In this document: positions 43,469 through 56,308 of the stretch, in pieces
Layout: every line of letters starts with the position of its first letter
Position numbering within the stretch: position 1 is the first letter of the stretch
Origin: Bradyrhizobium tropiciagri
Lineage (GTDB): Bacteria > Pseudomonadota > Alphaproteobacteria > Rhizobiales > Xanthobacteraceae
Length of the DNA stretch: 64,000 nt
Assembly: GCF_018130505.1 (NCBI RefSeq)
Contig: NZ_JAFCKH010000010.1
Location: 248,001 to 312,000 of the forward strand
Direction of reading: 5' to 3'
Made by a program: the position numbers and the translations under genes
The notes under the pieces: generated by a model
What the model saw: the letters and a program-made list of their open reading frames with translations, nothing else
What the model was told of the DNA's origin: nothing
The model's database searches: none

Positions 43469-43930
43469 ATGACGCCCGAGATTCAGACCAAGTACGTGTT
43501 CACGATCACGGCCCACATTGCCGAGGTGACCTCCGCCGGCGACATCGGCACCGGTATCCGCCGCATCATCCCGATCATCGGCGGCGAGGTGAGGGGTGAA
43601 GCGGTCAACGGCAAGGTGCTGCCGTTCGGCGCCGACTTCCAGATCATCCGCCCCAACGAGCTGATCGAACTGGAAGCGAAATACGCCTTCGAGACCGACG
43701 ACGGCGCGGTGGTCTATGTCGAAAACCGCGGCGTCCGCTTCGGGCCGGTCGATCTGTTGCAGAAGCTGAAGCGCGGCGAGCCGGTCGATCCGAAGCTGAT
43801 CTATTTCCGCACCGTCCCGAAATTCGAGACCGGTGCCGAGAATTATCGCTGGCTGATGCACCACCTCTTCATCGCCTCCGCCGCCCGCCACGCCGACCGC
43901 GTCGTCATCGACGTGCATCAGGTGTTGTGA
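43469..43930 (+). CDS. DUF3237 family protein
   Basis: A 153-residue DUF3237 protein: YVFTITAHIAEVTSAGDIGTGIRRIIPIIGGEVRGEAVNGKVLPFGADFQIIRPNELIELEAKYAFETDDGAVVYVENRG is the core, ending with YFRTVPKFETGAENYRWL. The beta-barrel family occurs in aromatic and terpenoid catabolic operons and has no defined reaction. Four bases after dctM, it is clearly in the TRAP operon, so it may act on or protect the imported compound. Confidence 0.88.
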   Translation: MTPEIQTKYVFTITAHIAEVTSAGDIGTGIRRIIPIIGGEVRGEAVNGKVLPFGADFQIIRPNELIELEAKYAFETDDGAVVYVENRGVRFGPVDLLQKLKRGEPVDPKLIYFRTVPKFETGAENYRWLMHHLFIASAARHADRVVIDVHQVL

Positions 43931-44026
43931 CCCCTCTCGACTGGTCATTTCGGGGCCTGCCAACGGGCCGCGCGTTGGTGGATGAACGGACCAAGAGGGT
44001 GGGATAATGCATCCCCACCCACCGCC

Positions 44027-44129
44027 GTCATCGCCCGGCTTGACCGGGCGATCCAGTACGCCGAGGCCCATCGGCTCAATCACTACTGCCTCTGGAATAC
44101 TGGATCGCCTGGTCGAGCCGGGCGATGAC
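44027..44129. repeat. palindromic repeat (GTCATCGCCCGGCT family)
   Basis: Outer arms GTCATCGCCCGGCT and AGCCGGGCGATGAC are perfect; inner CGGGCGATCCAGTA/TACTGGATCGCCTGG pair with one bulge. It lies between convergent DUF3237 and bphP, filling most of the 259-bp gap. No gene is seen in the rest. Confidence 0.85.
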
Positions 44130-44189
44130 ACTGAGCAAGCAGCTTGACCCGCGAATCCGATCCCGCCTCGCGGGCCTTCGCGCCGCCGG

Positions 44190-46730
44190 CTATTTCCCCG
44201 TGTCGCCTAGCCTGCCGAGTGCTGCTTCGACCACGTCGCGGGTATACGGCTTCTGCACCACGGGCGCGGATTGCAGCTCGGGCGGAATCGGCGCGCGCTC
44301 GCCATAGCCGGTGGCGAACACGAAGGGGATTCCGAGCTCGGACAGTTTCATCGCGACGGGGATCGAGTTCTCCGCGCCGAGGTTGAGGTCGAGCAGCGCG
44401 AAGCCTGGCGCGCTGCGCTGGATCGCGGCGAGCGCCTGCGATACGGAAGCTGCGGTCTCGACGTGGCGCGCGCCGAGCTCGAGCAGGATCACTTCAGCGC
44501 CCATCGCGATGATCAGATTGTCCTCGACAATCAGCGCAGTGCCGGTGATCCGAGGCGCAGCCTCGGCCTCGGCTTCGAGCCTGGTCGCGATACCGGACAT
44601 CGACATCAGCTCCACGAAGTTGGAGGGGATCGTGAAACGCGCCTGCACGCCGAGCAGGTCGAAGCGCAGCTCGGCATCGCCCTTGAGATCGAATGGGATC
44701 GAGCGTTCGATGATGGTGGTGCCGAAACCCCTCCGCGAGGGAGGCTGCACCGGCGGGCCGCCGCTCTCCTTCCAGTCGATGACGAGGCTCGAATTACGGT
44801 CGAGCTTCCAGGCGATCTCGACCTGGCCGGTCGAATCGGCCAGCGCGCCGTATTTGGCCGAATTGGTCATCATCTCGTGGACCACGAGCGCGAGCGTCGC
44901 GAATGCTTTGGGATCGAGCGCGACGTCCGGCCCGCCCATGCTGACGCGCCCGGCGCGCGAGCCGAGATAGGCGCCGGCCTCCGATTCGACCAGCGTCCTC
45001 AGCGCCACCGGCGCCCAGTTCAGGCTGGTGATCTGGTCGTGCGCACGGGCCAGCGCCTGGACGCGGCCGCCGAGCACGCCGGCGAACTCCTCCACGCTCT
45101 GCGCCGTGTCCTTGCTCTGTGCGACCAGCCCGCGCACCAGCCCGAGGATGTTGCGGACGCGGTGATTGAGCTCGGCAATCATCAGCTCCTGGCGCTCCTG
45201 CGCGCCCTTGCGCTCACGCGCGGCAAGATCGGCGAGCTGCAGAATGACCTCCAGCAGGGTGATGCGGAGGCTCTCGGCGATGTGCAGGTCGGCCTGCGTC
45301 CACGGCTTCGATTGGCCGTGCACCACTTCCTGCCAGAGCTCAAAACTCTTGCGCGGCGTCAGCCGCGGGCCGTGCGGGCCGGTTGCGTAGACTTTTTCCG
45401 GCGCGCCGCCCCAATTGACCGAGCGCTGCACCTCGCGGCGGAAGAAGATCAGGCAGTCGCGCGGCGTCCGCGAGATCGGGATCGCGAGGAAGCCCGCTGC
45501 ACGGTCGCGGAATGCGCCGCCGGCGGCATAGACCTTGGCGATCTCCGCGCTCGCGACGATGCGGCCCGGCGAGGTCCGGTTGATGAAGGCGACGAGGTCC
45601 TTCACCTCCGCCTCGGTCGGCGCCTCGCCGGACAGCTTGATTTCGCCCTCGGACCAGATCGCGATGCCGTCGCACTCGATCATCTTGCGGTAGTCGTCGA
45701 CGAAATCGAAGATCGCGCGCCGGCTGTGCTCGTGGGTCGCAGCGGCCTCGATCAGCCGTTCCTGGATCTGCTGGGCGCGGCTCTCGTAGGCGACGGTCGC
45801 TTCGCGCTCGCGGGTCTCGAGGATCCAGGAGAACATTTGCCCGAACAGCTCGGCGGCGGTGCGGCGCTCGAACGAGAGGTGGCGGGCCGAGTAATGATGG
45901 CAGGCGAACAGCCCCCACAGCTTGCCGTCGCGCAGGATCGAGACCGACATCGAGGCGCCGACGCCCATGTTCTGGAGGTACTCGATGTGGATCGGCGACA
46001 CCGAACGCAGCGTGCTCATGGAGAGATCGAGCAGGCTCGCGCTGTGGGTCGCGGTCGACAGCAGCGGCACCGGCGCCGCATTGATGTCGGCAATGATGCG
46101 CAGCCAGTTGCGAGTATACAGCGTGCGCGCCTGCTGCGGGATGTCGGAGGCGGGATAGTGCAGGCCGAGGAAGGATTCGAGGCCGGCCTTCGCGACTTCG
46201 GCGATGACTTCGCCTGAGCCGTCGGCGGCAAAACGGTAGACCATGACGCGGTCGAAGCCGGTCAGGATGGTCACCTGGCGCGCGGCCTCCTGGGCGAGCT
46301 CGGTGATGCCGCGGGTCTTGCGGACGCGGCCGAGCATCAGCCGCACCAGTTCCCCGGAATTCACGTCAGGCTCGATCACTGAGGGCTCGGCCTCGATCAC
46401 GAGGTAGGGGCCGGAGAAATGGATGGCGATATCGAATGGTTTGCCGCCATCCTGCAGCACGACGCCGAACAGCCGCTCGGTCGCATCCGGGCCGGCGAGA
46501 TAGTCGACCCGGGTGCGGACGGCGCTGATTGCGGCCTCGGAGAAGACGCCCAGCAGCGGCTTCCCGAATATTTCCGCGGGGCCGCGGCCCAGATACGCCG
46601 CCACGTTGTCCGAAGCCATGCAGATCGTGAAGTCCGACTGCAGCGCGATCAGGAAGCCGAACGGCTGGACGCTGCCGGGAATGTGGATCGGCTCGCGGTC
46701 GCAATTGGTCAGGTCGACTTGCAGCTTCAT
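44190..46730 (-). CDS. bphP: bacteriophytochrome hybrid HWE histidine kinase with receiver domain
   Basis: An 846-residue red/far-red light sensor. PAS with the biliverdin-attaching Cys10 (LTNCDREPIHIPG), GAF with PASDIP at 193-198, PHY with the tongue motif PRKSFELW at 459-466, an HWE kinase (ELNHRVRNILG, phosphorylated His523; HEMMTNSAKYGAL with His618; WKESGG with Trp653 and Glu655), and a C-terminal receiver (phosphorylated Asp781 in FALLDLNLG, Lys827 in QKPY). Its start overlaps the bphO stop by four bases. HWE kinases of alpha-proteobacteria often act on the general stress response; a stress promoter in front of bphO supports this. An in-frame upstream extension overlapping bphO was rejected. 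Confidence 0.93.
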   Translation of the reverse strand: MKLQVDLTNCDREPIHIPGSVQPFGFLIALQSDFTICMASDNVAAYLGRGPAEIFGKPLLGVFSEAAISAVRTRVDYLAGPDATERLFGVVLQDGGKPFDIAIHFSGPYLVIEAEPSVIEPDVNSGELVRLMLGRVRKTRGITELAQEAARQVTILTGFDRVMVYRFAADGSGEVIAEVAKAGLESFLGLHYPASDIPQQARTLYTRNWLRIIADINAAPVPLLSTATHSASLLDLSMSTLRSVSPIHIEYLQNMGVGASMSVSILRDGKLWGLFACHHYSARHLSFERRTAAELFGQMFSWILETREREATVAYESRAQQIQERLIEAAATHEHSRRAIFDFVDDYRKMIECDGIAIWSEGEIKLSGEAPTEAEVKDLVAFINRTSPGRIVASAEIAKVYAAGGAFRDRAAGFLAIPISRTPRDCLIFFRREVQRSVNWGGAPEKVYATGPHGPRLTPRKSFELWQEVVHGQSKPWTQADLHIAESLRITLLEVILQLADLAARERKGAQERQELMIAELNHRVRNILGLVRGLVAQSKDTAQSVEEFAGVLGGRVQALARAHDQITSLNWAPVALRTLVESEAGAYLGSRAGRVSMGGPDVALDPKAFATLALVVHEMMTNSAKYGALADSTGQVEIAWKLDRNSSLVIDWKESGGPPVQPPSRRGFGTTIIERSIPFDLKGDAELRFDLLGVQARFTIPSNFVELMSMSGIATRLEAEAEAAPRITGTALIVEDNLIIAMGAEVILLELGARHVETAASVSQALAAIQRSAPGFALLDLNLGAENSIPVAMKLSELGIPFVFATGYGERAPIPPELQSAPVVQKPYTRDVVEAALGRLGDTGK

Positions 46731-47332
46731 GGCTGTCTTGCCGCGCTGGCGAAGAGGTCGAAGGCGCGGCGGGCGGGCTCGATGATGTCGTCTTCCGCGG
46801 ACAGCTCCGATGCATGGCTCTCCAGCAATGCCAGGAAGCTCGGCCAAAGATGCTGACCGGCACCGTGGCCGAGATAGGCGGTGGCGGTGCGAATGCGGGG
46901 ACCGGCGGTGCGATCGATCCGCTTGAGCAGGTGGGCCGCGCCGAGACGGGAGCCCTCCAGCACGTAGAGCGTGCCGAGCATGGCGGGGCGATCGATCAGG
47001 ATCGGCGGGTCGAGCGGTCGCACTGTGCCGCCGATCGCGGCGAGATCGGCCAGCATGGCGCGGCTGCGGGCGCGCCGGCTCCAGTCGGGAACGAGGTCGC
47101 GAACCCCGGCCGCCACCAGCGCGCCCTCCAGCGGCAGCAGCGCAGCGGCGTTGATCTCCAGGAAGCGACGGTATCCCGCGAGCGAGCACAGATCGAAGGC
47201 GCCAAGCATGGCGTCGAGCTTCGCGTGGTCCGTCGCCGTGGCGGCTTTCAGGACACTGCGAAGGGAGGGAGGTCGACCGGCGAAACGGTTGGAGACGATA
47301 TGAGACGGCGTCGGAATTGCGATTTCCGGCAT
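46727..47332 (-). CDS. bphO: biliverdin-forming heme oxygenase
   Basis: A 201-residue heme oxygenase of the bacterial BphO type. The proximal His is in ATATDHAKLDAML (about residue 36) and the distal helix has GTLYVLEGSRLGAAHLLKRI, glycine-rich as required for heme access. It cleaves heme to biliverdin, the chromophore of the bacteriophytochrome encoded next. The start is supported by AGGA about ten bases upstream. Transcription begins from a perfect GGAAC-N16-CGTT promoter 53-77 bp upstream. Confidence 0.9.
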   Translation of the reverse strand: MPEIAIPTPSHIVSNRFAGRPPSLRSVLKAATATDHAKLDAMLGAFDLCSLAGYRRFLEINAAALLPLEGALVAAGVRDLVPDWSRRARSRAMLADLAAIGGTVRPLDPPILIDRPAMLGTLYVLEGSRLGAAHLLKRIDRTAGPRIRTATAYLGHGAGQHLWPSFLALLESHASELSAEDDIIEPARRAFDLFASAARQP

Positions 47333-47384
47333 CCGGAATCCTTGATGGTGAGCGCAATGGGTGGCTAAGCAACAGCTCTACCCA

Positions 47385-47409
47385 AACGCCCGACGGAACT
47401 TCCGGTTCC
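47385..47409 (-). promoter_or_regulatory. sigma-EcfG-type general stress promoter of bphO-bphP
   Basis: On the minus strand GGAAC (47405-47409), exactly 16 bases, then CGTT (47385-47388), a perfect match to the alpha-proteobacterial general stress promoter and the same spacing as at 26261. The -10 lies 52 bp upstream of the bphO ATG. Confidence 0.75.
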
Positions 47410-47424
47410 AAAAATCCTTCAGGG

Positions 47425-48084
47425 TTATTTCGGCCGCATCGCTTCCGGCGTGTCCGGCTGCATCGACGGATGCGCCTTGGCGAATGCCGGCAGCGCCATC
47501 GCGGTCTCGTGGATGCGCTTCACCGTCGGCCAGGGTGACAGGTTGATCTGCTGGTTGACCGCCGCGGTGACATGGCCGACCAGGCAGATGTCGGCGAGGC
47601 CGGGCGTGTCGCCGTGACAGAATTTTCCGGTCGCCTTGTGGCCGGCGAGGTGGCCCTCGAGCGCGGCCAGCGTCTCGACGGTCCAGTGGCGGCGCCAGGC
47701 GTTCTGCTGGCTGTCGCGCAAATCCAGTTCGCGGTCGAGATAGCGCCGCACCCGCGGCACCAGCAGCGGATGGCCCTCGCAGGCGACGATCAGCGCCAGC
47801 CCGCGCACTCGCGCACGGCCGAGCGCATCGGCCGGCAGCAGCGGCGGATCGGGATAGGTCTCGTCGAGATAGTCGACGATCGCGAGCGACTGGAACAGCA
47901 CCGTGCCGTCATCGAGCACCAGCGCCGGCAGCGCCATCTGCGGATTGACCTTGCGATACGCCTCGGCGCGATGCGCGTCGGCATCGAGGTCGACGAAGGT
48001 CACCTCCGCCGGGACCTGCTTGAGATTGAGCGCGATCCGCACCCGAAAGCTCGCCAGCGATCGCCAGAAGGAGAAGAATTTCAT
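47425..48084 (-). CDS. zeta-like glutathione S-transferase (maleylacetoacetate isomerase family)
   Basis: A 219-residue GST. The N-terminal motif reads FWRSLASFRVRIALNLKQVPAEV, with the RVRIALNLK of zeta GSTs, but the SSCS that supplies the catalytic serine and cysteine is replaced by SLAS. It has the cis-proline region MALPALVLDDGTVLFQSLAIVDYLDETYP and a zeta-like helical domain (GDTPGLADICLVGHVTAAVNQQINLSPWP). It may be an isomerase with a changed site or a plain GST. The ATG at 48084 is used; the open upstream extension is a repeat. It lies upstream of bphO but has its own gap and promoter. Confidence 0.85.
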   Translation of the reverse strand: MKFFSFWRSLASFRVRIALNLKQVPAEVTFVDLDADAHRAEAYRKVNPQMALPALVLDDGTVLFQSLAIVDYLDETYPDPPLLPADALGRARVRGLALIVACEGHPLLVPRVRRYLDRELDLRDSQQNAWRRHWTVETLAALEGHLAGHKATGKFCHGDTPGLADICLVGHVTAAVNQQINLSPWPTVKRIHETAMALPAFAKAHPSMQPDTPEAMRPK

Positions 48085-48096
48085 TGGGCACTCCGC

Positions 48097-48210
48097 GTCA
48101 TGCCGGGCTGAAAGCGCGAAGCGCGTCTTCACGCTAGATGAGCCCGGCAACCATCGTTCGGAAATGTCCTTGAAGATGGATCGCCGGGTCAAGCCCGGCG
48201 ATGACACGTC
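48097..48210. repeat. palindromic repeat (GCCGGGCT...AGCCCGGC family)
   Basis: GTCATGCCGGGCT near the left and CAAGCCCGGCGATGAC at the right, with a perfect inner hairpin TCGCCGGG-TCAAG-CCCGGCGA at 48181-48201. It resembles the 44027 repeat. The arms are interrupted, so the exact borders are uncertain. Confidence 0.6.
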
Positions 48211-48228
48211 TTTGAGAGCCTTGGACCC

Positions 48229-48313
48229 GTAGCCCGGATGCAGCGAAGCGAAATCCGGGATCGTCACCGCGTCGGCAGCTGTCCCGGATTACGCTTCGCT
48301 GCATCCGGGCTAC
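48229..48313. repeat. palindromic repeat (GTAGCCCGGATGC family)
   Basis: Perfect ends GTAGCCCGGATGCAGCGAAGCG and CGCTTCGCTGCATCCGGGCTAC, then AAATCCGGGA and TCCCGGATTA arms. It lies 26 bp after the metH stop. Confidence 0.9.
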
Positions 48314-48339
48314 GGGCGCTCCCACAAGAGGAAGGGACG

Positions 48340-52191
<3,852 letters not shown>

Positions 52192-52194
52192 GGT

Positions 52195-53109
52195 TCAGGC
52201 AGCTTTCTGGGCGCCATTCGGCCGGATGCCGAGCAGATGGCTGATCGCGAATACGAGGTCCGCGCGGTTCATGGTGTAGAAGTGGAAGGTGTCGACGCCG
52301 TGCTTGAACAGCTTCTGCACCTGGCCGGCGGCGACGGTGGCCGCCACCAGCTTGCGGGTCTCGGCGTCGTTGTCGAGGCCGTCGAATTTCTCCGCGAGCC
52401 AGTCCGGCACGCTGGTGCCGGCGCGCGTCACGAAATTGCGGGCCTGCTTGAAATTGTGCATCGGCATGATGCCCGGCACGATCGGGATATCGATGCCACG
52501 CGCGCGCACCCGGTCGACGTAGCGGTGGTAGAGGTCGTTGTCGAAGAACACCTGGGTGATCGCGCGCGTCGCGCCGGCGTCGACCTTGGCCTGCAGCGTG
52601 TCGATATCGGCATCGAAGCTCGCGGCTTCCGGATGCTTCTCGGGATAGGCCGACACCGAAATCTCGATGTCGGCGTGGCGCTTCTTGATTCCGGCGACGA
52701 GCTCGGCCGAGCTCTGGTAGCCGTCGGGATGGGTGAAGTAGGGCGTGCCGATGCCGCCGGGCGGATCGCCGCGCAGCGCCACGATGTGGCGGACGCCGAC
52801 CTCATGGTAACGGTCGACGATCTCGTCGATCTCGCCGCGGCTGGCGCTGACGCAGGTCAGGTGCGCGGCCGGCAGCAGCTCGGTCTCCTTGAGGATGCGG
52901 GAGATGGTCGAATGGGTGCGCTCGCGGGTCGAGCCGCCGGCGCCGTAGGTCACCGAGACGAAGTTCGGGGTCAGCGGCGCCAGACGGTTGATCGTCTCCC
53001 ACAGATTGCGCTCCATCTCCTCGGTCTTCGGCGGGAAGAACTCGAAGGAGATTTTCGGAGTCTTTGGCGCGCGCTGCCGGTTCGGCACGGCGGAAAGGGT
53101 CTCGGTCAT
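52195..53109 (-). CDS. metF: 5,10-methylenetetrahydrofolate reductase
   Basis: A 304-residue FAD-dependent MetF: ISFEFFPPKTEEMERNLWETINRL near the start, TYGAGGSTRERTHSTI, LTCVSASRGEIDEIVDRYHEVGVRHIVALRGDPP and the FAD motif RGIDIPIVPGIMPMHNFKQ. It makes methyltetrahydrofolate for the MetH gene behind it. The ATG at 53109 is preferred over a TTG three codons upstream. The 5' region is unusually long and contains inverted repeats. Confidence 0.95.
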   Translation of the reverse strand: MTETLSAVPNRQRAPKTPKISFEFFPPKTEEMERNLWETINRLAPLTPNFVSVTYGAGGSTRERTHSTISRILKETELLPAAHLTCVSASRGEIDEIVDRYHEVGVRHIVALRGDPPGGIGTPYFTHPDGYQSSAELVAGIKKRHADIEISVSAYPEKHPEAASFDADIDTLQAKVDAGATRAITQVFFDNDLYHRYVDRVRARGIDIPIVPGIMPMHNFKQARNFVTRAGTSVPDWLAEKFDGLDNDAETRKLVAATVAAGQVQKLFKHGVDTFHFYTMNRADLVFAISHLLGIRPNGAQKAA

Positions 53110-53507
53110 GATACGCAAGGGCTCCGCAACAGCTGGGCAGACGTCTGGCCTGTGATTGAGTGCCCCAAGATAGGCGAAACTGGTCCAACCAGACAGCCCA
53201 TCCGATATGGGAAATTGCCCACTATGGGATGGATTTGTCCGGTTCTCAGTCTTATGGAACGCCTAGTGGGCAATCCGGTCTGTTGTGTGTCTAGCCATCA
53301 ATATATTGAATGTGCAACATAAAATATGAGAAATGCTCCCGGTTCGGGTCGAAAATCAGTGTGGGCAGAGCGGAGACGTCAATGAAGTGTCGTATTTCGT
53401 CCCAAGCCAATCGAGCGCCGGAACAGCCGCTAGCTACCTTTCGACGCGGGCCTGATCTGCGCGGCCTGGGCCTTTGTCGGCTCTCGGGGGCACTCTAGGT
53501 TGCCGCC
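53110..53507 (-). promoter_or_regulatory. long structured region upstream of metF
   Basis: 398 bp without a gene. A perfect 11-bp inverted repeat, ATTGCCCACTA (53214-53224) and TAGTGGGCAAT (53264-53274), encloses 39 bases. Further up, TCAATATATTGA (53298-53309) is a perfect 12-bp palindrome typical in shape for ArsR-type sites. A small dyad, CCCATCCGATATGGG, lies near 53197-53211. The part near 53310-53507 serves the divergent luciferase-like gene. It does not match the SAM-II or SAH riboswitch patterns I know. Confidence 0.45.
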
Positions 53508-54527
53508 ATGATCCCGTTGTCCGTCCTCGATCTCTCCGTCGTCACCACAGGCACCAAGCCTGCGGCCGCGCTGCGCAACAGCATCGATCTGGCGCGCCAT
53601 GTCGATGGTATCGGCTATGTCAGGTACTGGCTCGCCGAACACCACAACCTCGCCTCGGTCGCGAGCCCGGCGCCCGATCTGATGATTGGGCAGATCGCGG
53701 CGGTGACGCAGCACATCCGGGTCGGCTCCGGCGGCGTGATGCTGCCCAACCATGCGCCGCTGGTGGTCGCCGAGCGCTTCAAGATGCTGGAGGCGCTGTT
53801 TCCCGGCCGCATCGATCTCGGCCTCGGCCGCGCGCCCGGGACCGACGGCGCCACCGCCTACGCGCTGCGCAGCCGCCTCGACAAGCGCGAGGGCGACGAT
53901 TTCCTCGAGCGGCTGCACGAGCTCACCCTGTGGGAGACGCGCGATTTCCCGGCGGGCCATCCCTACAACAAGGTGGTGGCGATGCCGGATGATTCGCCGC
54001 TGCCGCCGATCTGGCTGCTCGGCTCAAGCGACTACTCCGCCGAGTTGTCCGCGCAAGTCGGGATGGGCTTTGCCTTCGCCCATCATTTCGCGACCCATGA
54101 TGCAGTCGCGGCGATGACGAATTATCGCGCGCACTTCACCCCGTCGGGCTGGCGCAGCGCGCCGCAGGCGATCCTGGCGGTCGCGGCCGTCGCCGCGGAG
54201 ACCGATGCCGAAGCCGAACAACTCGCGATGTCGATGGACCTCAACCGCCTGCGCCGCGACCGCGGCCAGTATCTGCCGCTGCCGAGCGTCGAGGAGGCGA
54301 TGGCCTATCCCTACACCGACGCCGAGCGCGCCGCGATCGCCCGCAACCGCGCCCGCTTCTTCGTCGGCAGCCCGGCGACGGTAATGGCGAAGCTGCAGCC
54401 GCTGATCACGGCGACCAAGGCGGACGAGATGATGGTGATCACCGCGGTGTACGACCACGCGGCAAGGAAGAAGTCGTACAGCCTGCTGGCTGAGGCATTC
54501 GGGCTGCGCAAGATGGCAGCAGCATAA
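53508..54527 (+). CDS. LLM-class flavin-dependent oxidoreductase
   Basis: A 339-residue luciferase-like monooxygenase: [111 protein letters not shown]. The AEHHN and [13 protein letters not shown] blocks are typical of the alkanal monooxygenase-like YhbW group. It uses reduced flavin and oxygen; substrate unknown. Divergent from metF and followed by a repeat. Confidence 0.9.
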   Translation: MIPLSVLDLSVVTTGTKPAAALRNSIDLARHVDGIGYVRYWLAEHHNLASVASPAPDLMIGQIAAVTQHIRVGSGGVMLPNHAPLVVAERFKMLEALFPGRIDLGLGRAPGTDGATAYALRSRLDKREGDDFLERLHELTLWETRDFPAGHPYNKVVAMPDDSPLPPIWLLGSSDYSAELSAQVGMGFAFAHHFATHDAVAAMTNYRAHFTPSGWRSAPQAILAVAAVAAETDAEAEQLAMSMDLNRLRRDRGQYLPLPSVEEAMAYPYTDAERAAIARNRARFFVGSPATVMAKLQPLITATKADEMMVITAVYDHAARKKSYSLLAEAFGLRKMAAA

Positions 54528-54532
54528 CGATG

Positions 54533-54654
54533 GTCGTCCCGGCGCAGGCCGGGACCCATACCCCGCGGCCCCCGTTGGGAAAGAGACTCGTCGTTCCAAC
54601 GTCGCTCAACAAGCCACATTCGTGGTTATGGGTCCCGGCTTGCGCCGGGACGAC
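54533..54654. repeat. palindromic repeat (GTCGTCCCGGC family)
   Basis: Perfect ends GTCGTCCCGGCGCA and TGCGCCGGGACGAC, with GGGACCCATA and TATGGGTCCC inside and a GTTGGGAAAGAG..CAAC loop. The second member of the 8112 family, again between convergent genes. Confidence 0.88.
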
Positions 54655-54673
54655 GCTGGAGTGACAGCTCGGC

Positions 54674-55534
54674 CTATTCCCGCGTCTCGCTGAAAGTCGC
54701 GCGGAACGGATGGCCGGGATAGACGCCGACGATGCGGAATTCGCGCGAGAAGAACTTCAATTCCTCCAGTGCAAAGGCGAGACCGCGGTCGTCGGGATGG
54801 CCGTCGACGTCGGCGTAAAACTGCGTGGCGAAGAAATTGCCATCGACCATGTAGCTTTCCAGCTTGGTCATGTTGACGCCGTTGGTGGCAAAGCCGCCCA
54901 ACGCCTTGTACAGCGCGGCGGGCAGATTGCGCACCCGGAACACGAAGGTGGTGACCAGCGGCCCGGAGCCCTGCGCGGCCCATTTCGCCTCGCGCGCCAG
55001 CACCACGAAGCGGGTGGTGTTGTGGGCCTCGTCCTCGATGTCCTCGGCGAGGATGTCGAGGCCGTAGATCTCGGCGGCAAGGCGCGAGGCGATCGCCGCG
55101 ACGCTCTTGTCCTTGCGTTCGGAGATGTCGCGGGCGCTGCCGGCGGTGTCGGCGGCGACGATCGGCTTGATGCCGAGCTTGCGGATCACGCGGCGGCACT
55201 GGCCGAGAGCGTGGACATGGCTTTCCACGCTCTTGATGTCGGCAAGCTTGGTGCCCTTGACCGCCATCAGCTGGTGACGGACCGGCAGGAACCATTCGCC
55301 GATGATGAACAGGCCCGAGGCCGGCAGCAGATGGTGGATGTCGGCGACGCGGCCGGCGACCGAATTTTCGATCGGGATCATGCCGAGGTCGGCCTCGCCC
55401 GAGGAGATCGCGGCCAGCGCGTCCTCGAAGGTCGCGCAGGGCATCGGCTCGGCGTCGGGATAAGCCTCCGCGATCGCAATATGGGAGTTGGCGCCAGGTT
55501 CGCCCTGGAACGCGATTTTCAGTTTCTGGGTCAT
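54674..55534 (-). CDS. pheA: prephenate dehydratase
   Basis: A 286-residue monofunctional prephenate dehydratase. The catalytic domain has IAFQGEPGANSHIA, MIPIENSVAGRVADIHHLL and the Thr motif VAADTAGSARDI. The C-terminal ACT domain has RFVVLAREAK and MTKLESYMVDGNFFATQFYADVDGHP, the site of phenylalanine feedback control. It turns prephenate into phenylpyruvate. kdsB lies 33 bp upstream on the same strand, so the two are likely co-transcribed. Confidence 0.94.
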   Translation of the reverse strand: MTQKLKIAFQGEPGANSHIAIAEAYPDAEPMPCATFEDALAAISSGEADLGMIPIENSVAGRVADIHHLLPASGLFIIGEWFLPVRHQLMAVKGTKLADIKSVESHVHALGQCRRVIRKLGIKPIVAADTAGSARDISERKDKSVAAIASRLAAEIYGLDILAEDIEDEAHNTTRFVVLAREAKWAAQGSGPLVTTFVFRVRNLPAALYKALGGFATNGVNMTKLESYMVDGNFFATQFYADVDGHPDDRGLAFALEELKFFSREFRIVGVYPGHPFRATFSETRE

Positions 55535-55567
55535 GGGTTCTGTCCTGCGGGGCCTTTTAGCACCCGC

Positions 55568-56308
55568 TCAGGTCTTGGAAAGTATCCTGCGCGCGGTTTC
55601 GAGGTCCGCCGGGGTGTCGACGCCGCGCGGGACGGTGTCGACGATGGTGACGTCGATCCGCATCCCGGCCTCCAGCGCGCGGAGCTGCTCCAGCTTCTCC
55701 TGCTGCTCCAGCGGCGAGGGCGGCAGCGCCACGAACCGCTCCAGCGCGGCGCGGCGGTAGGCGTAGAGGCCGATGTGGTGGTAGCGCGGTCCGTCGCCAT
55801 GGGGCGCGGTGGCGCGGGTGAAATAGAGCGCGCGCAGCCGGTTCGGCCCGATCGGCGAGCCGACCGCCTTGACCACGCTGGGGGCCTGGTCCTCGTCCTC
55901 GGTATGGATTTGCGAGGCCAGCGTCGAAATATCGACGGTGGGATCGCTCAGCGCCGGCATCACGCTGCGGATGGTTTCGGGCGTGATGGTCGGGAAATCG
56001 CCCTGCAGATTGACCACGATCTCGGCCGTGCCGTTCGGGTCCAGGATGGTCATCGCCTCGTGGATCCGGTCCGAACCGGACGGATGGTCGGCGCGGGTCA
56101 TCACGGCCTCGCCGCCGGCGGCCTTCACCGCGGCCGCGATCTCGGGCGTGTCGGTGGCGACCGCAACCCGGCCGATTCCGGCTTCCTCGGCCCGCCGCAG
56201 CACGTGGACGATCATCGGCTGGCCGGCGATGTCGAGCAGCGGCTTTCCGGGCAGTCGGGTCGCGGCCATGCGGGCCGGAATCAGCACCAAGGTATGCGGA
56301 TCAGTCAT
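55568..56308 (-). CDS. kdsB: 3-deoxy-manno-octulosonate cytidylyltransferase
   Basis: A 246-residue Kds[38 protein letters not shown] is the nucleotide-binding start, [18 protein letters not shown] the CTP site, [10 protein letters not shown] the metal-binding Asp, and [36 protein letters not shown] the substrate helix. It activates Kdo as CMP-Kdo for lipopolysaccharide. It is divergent from cycM. Confidence 0.95.
   Translation of the reverse strand: MTDPHTLVLIPARMAATRLPGKPLLDIAGQPMIVHVLRRAEEAGIGRVAVATDTPEIAAAVKAAGGEAVMTRADHPSGSDRIHEAMTILDPNGTAEIVVNLQGDFPTITPETIRSVMPALSDPTVDISTLASQIHTEDEDQAPSVVKAVGSPIGPNRLRALYFTRATAPHGDGPRYHHIGLYAYRRAALERFVALPPSPLEQQEKLEQLRALEAGMRIDVTIVDTVPRGVDTPADLETARRILSKT

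Noticed and set aside
46731-47411. N-terminal extension of bphP by more than 200 codons
   Set aside because: It lies over bphO in another frame; the biliverdin Cys is normally near the N-terminus, as it is with the start at 46730.
53110-53310. SAM-II or SAH riboswitch in front of metF
   Set aside because: The conserved cores of those riboswitches are not visible; only generic inverted repeats are seen.
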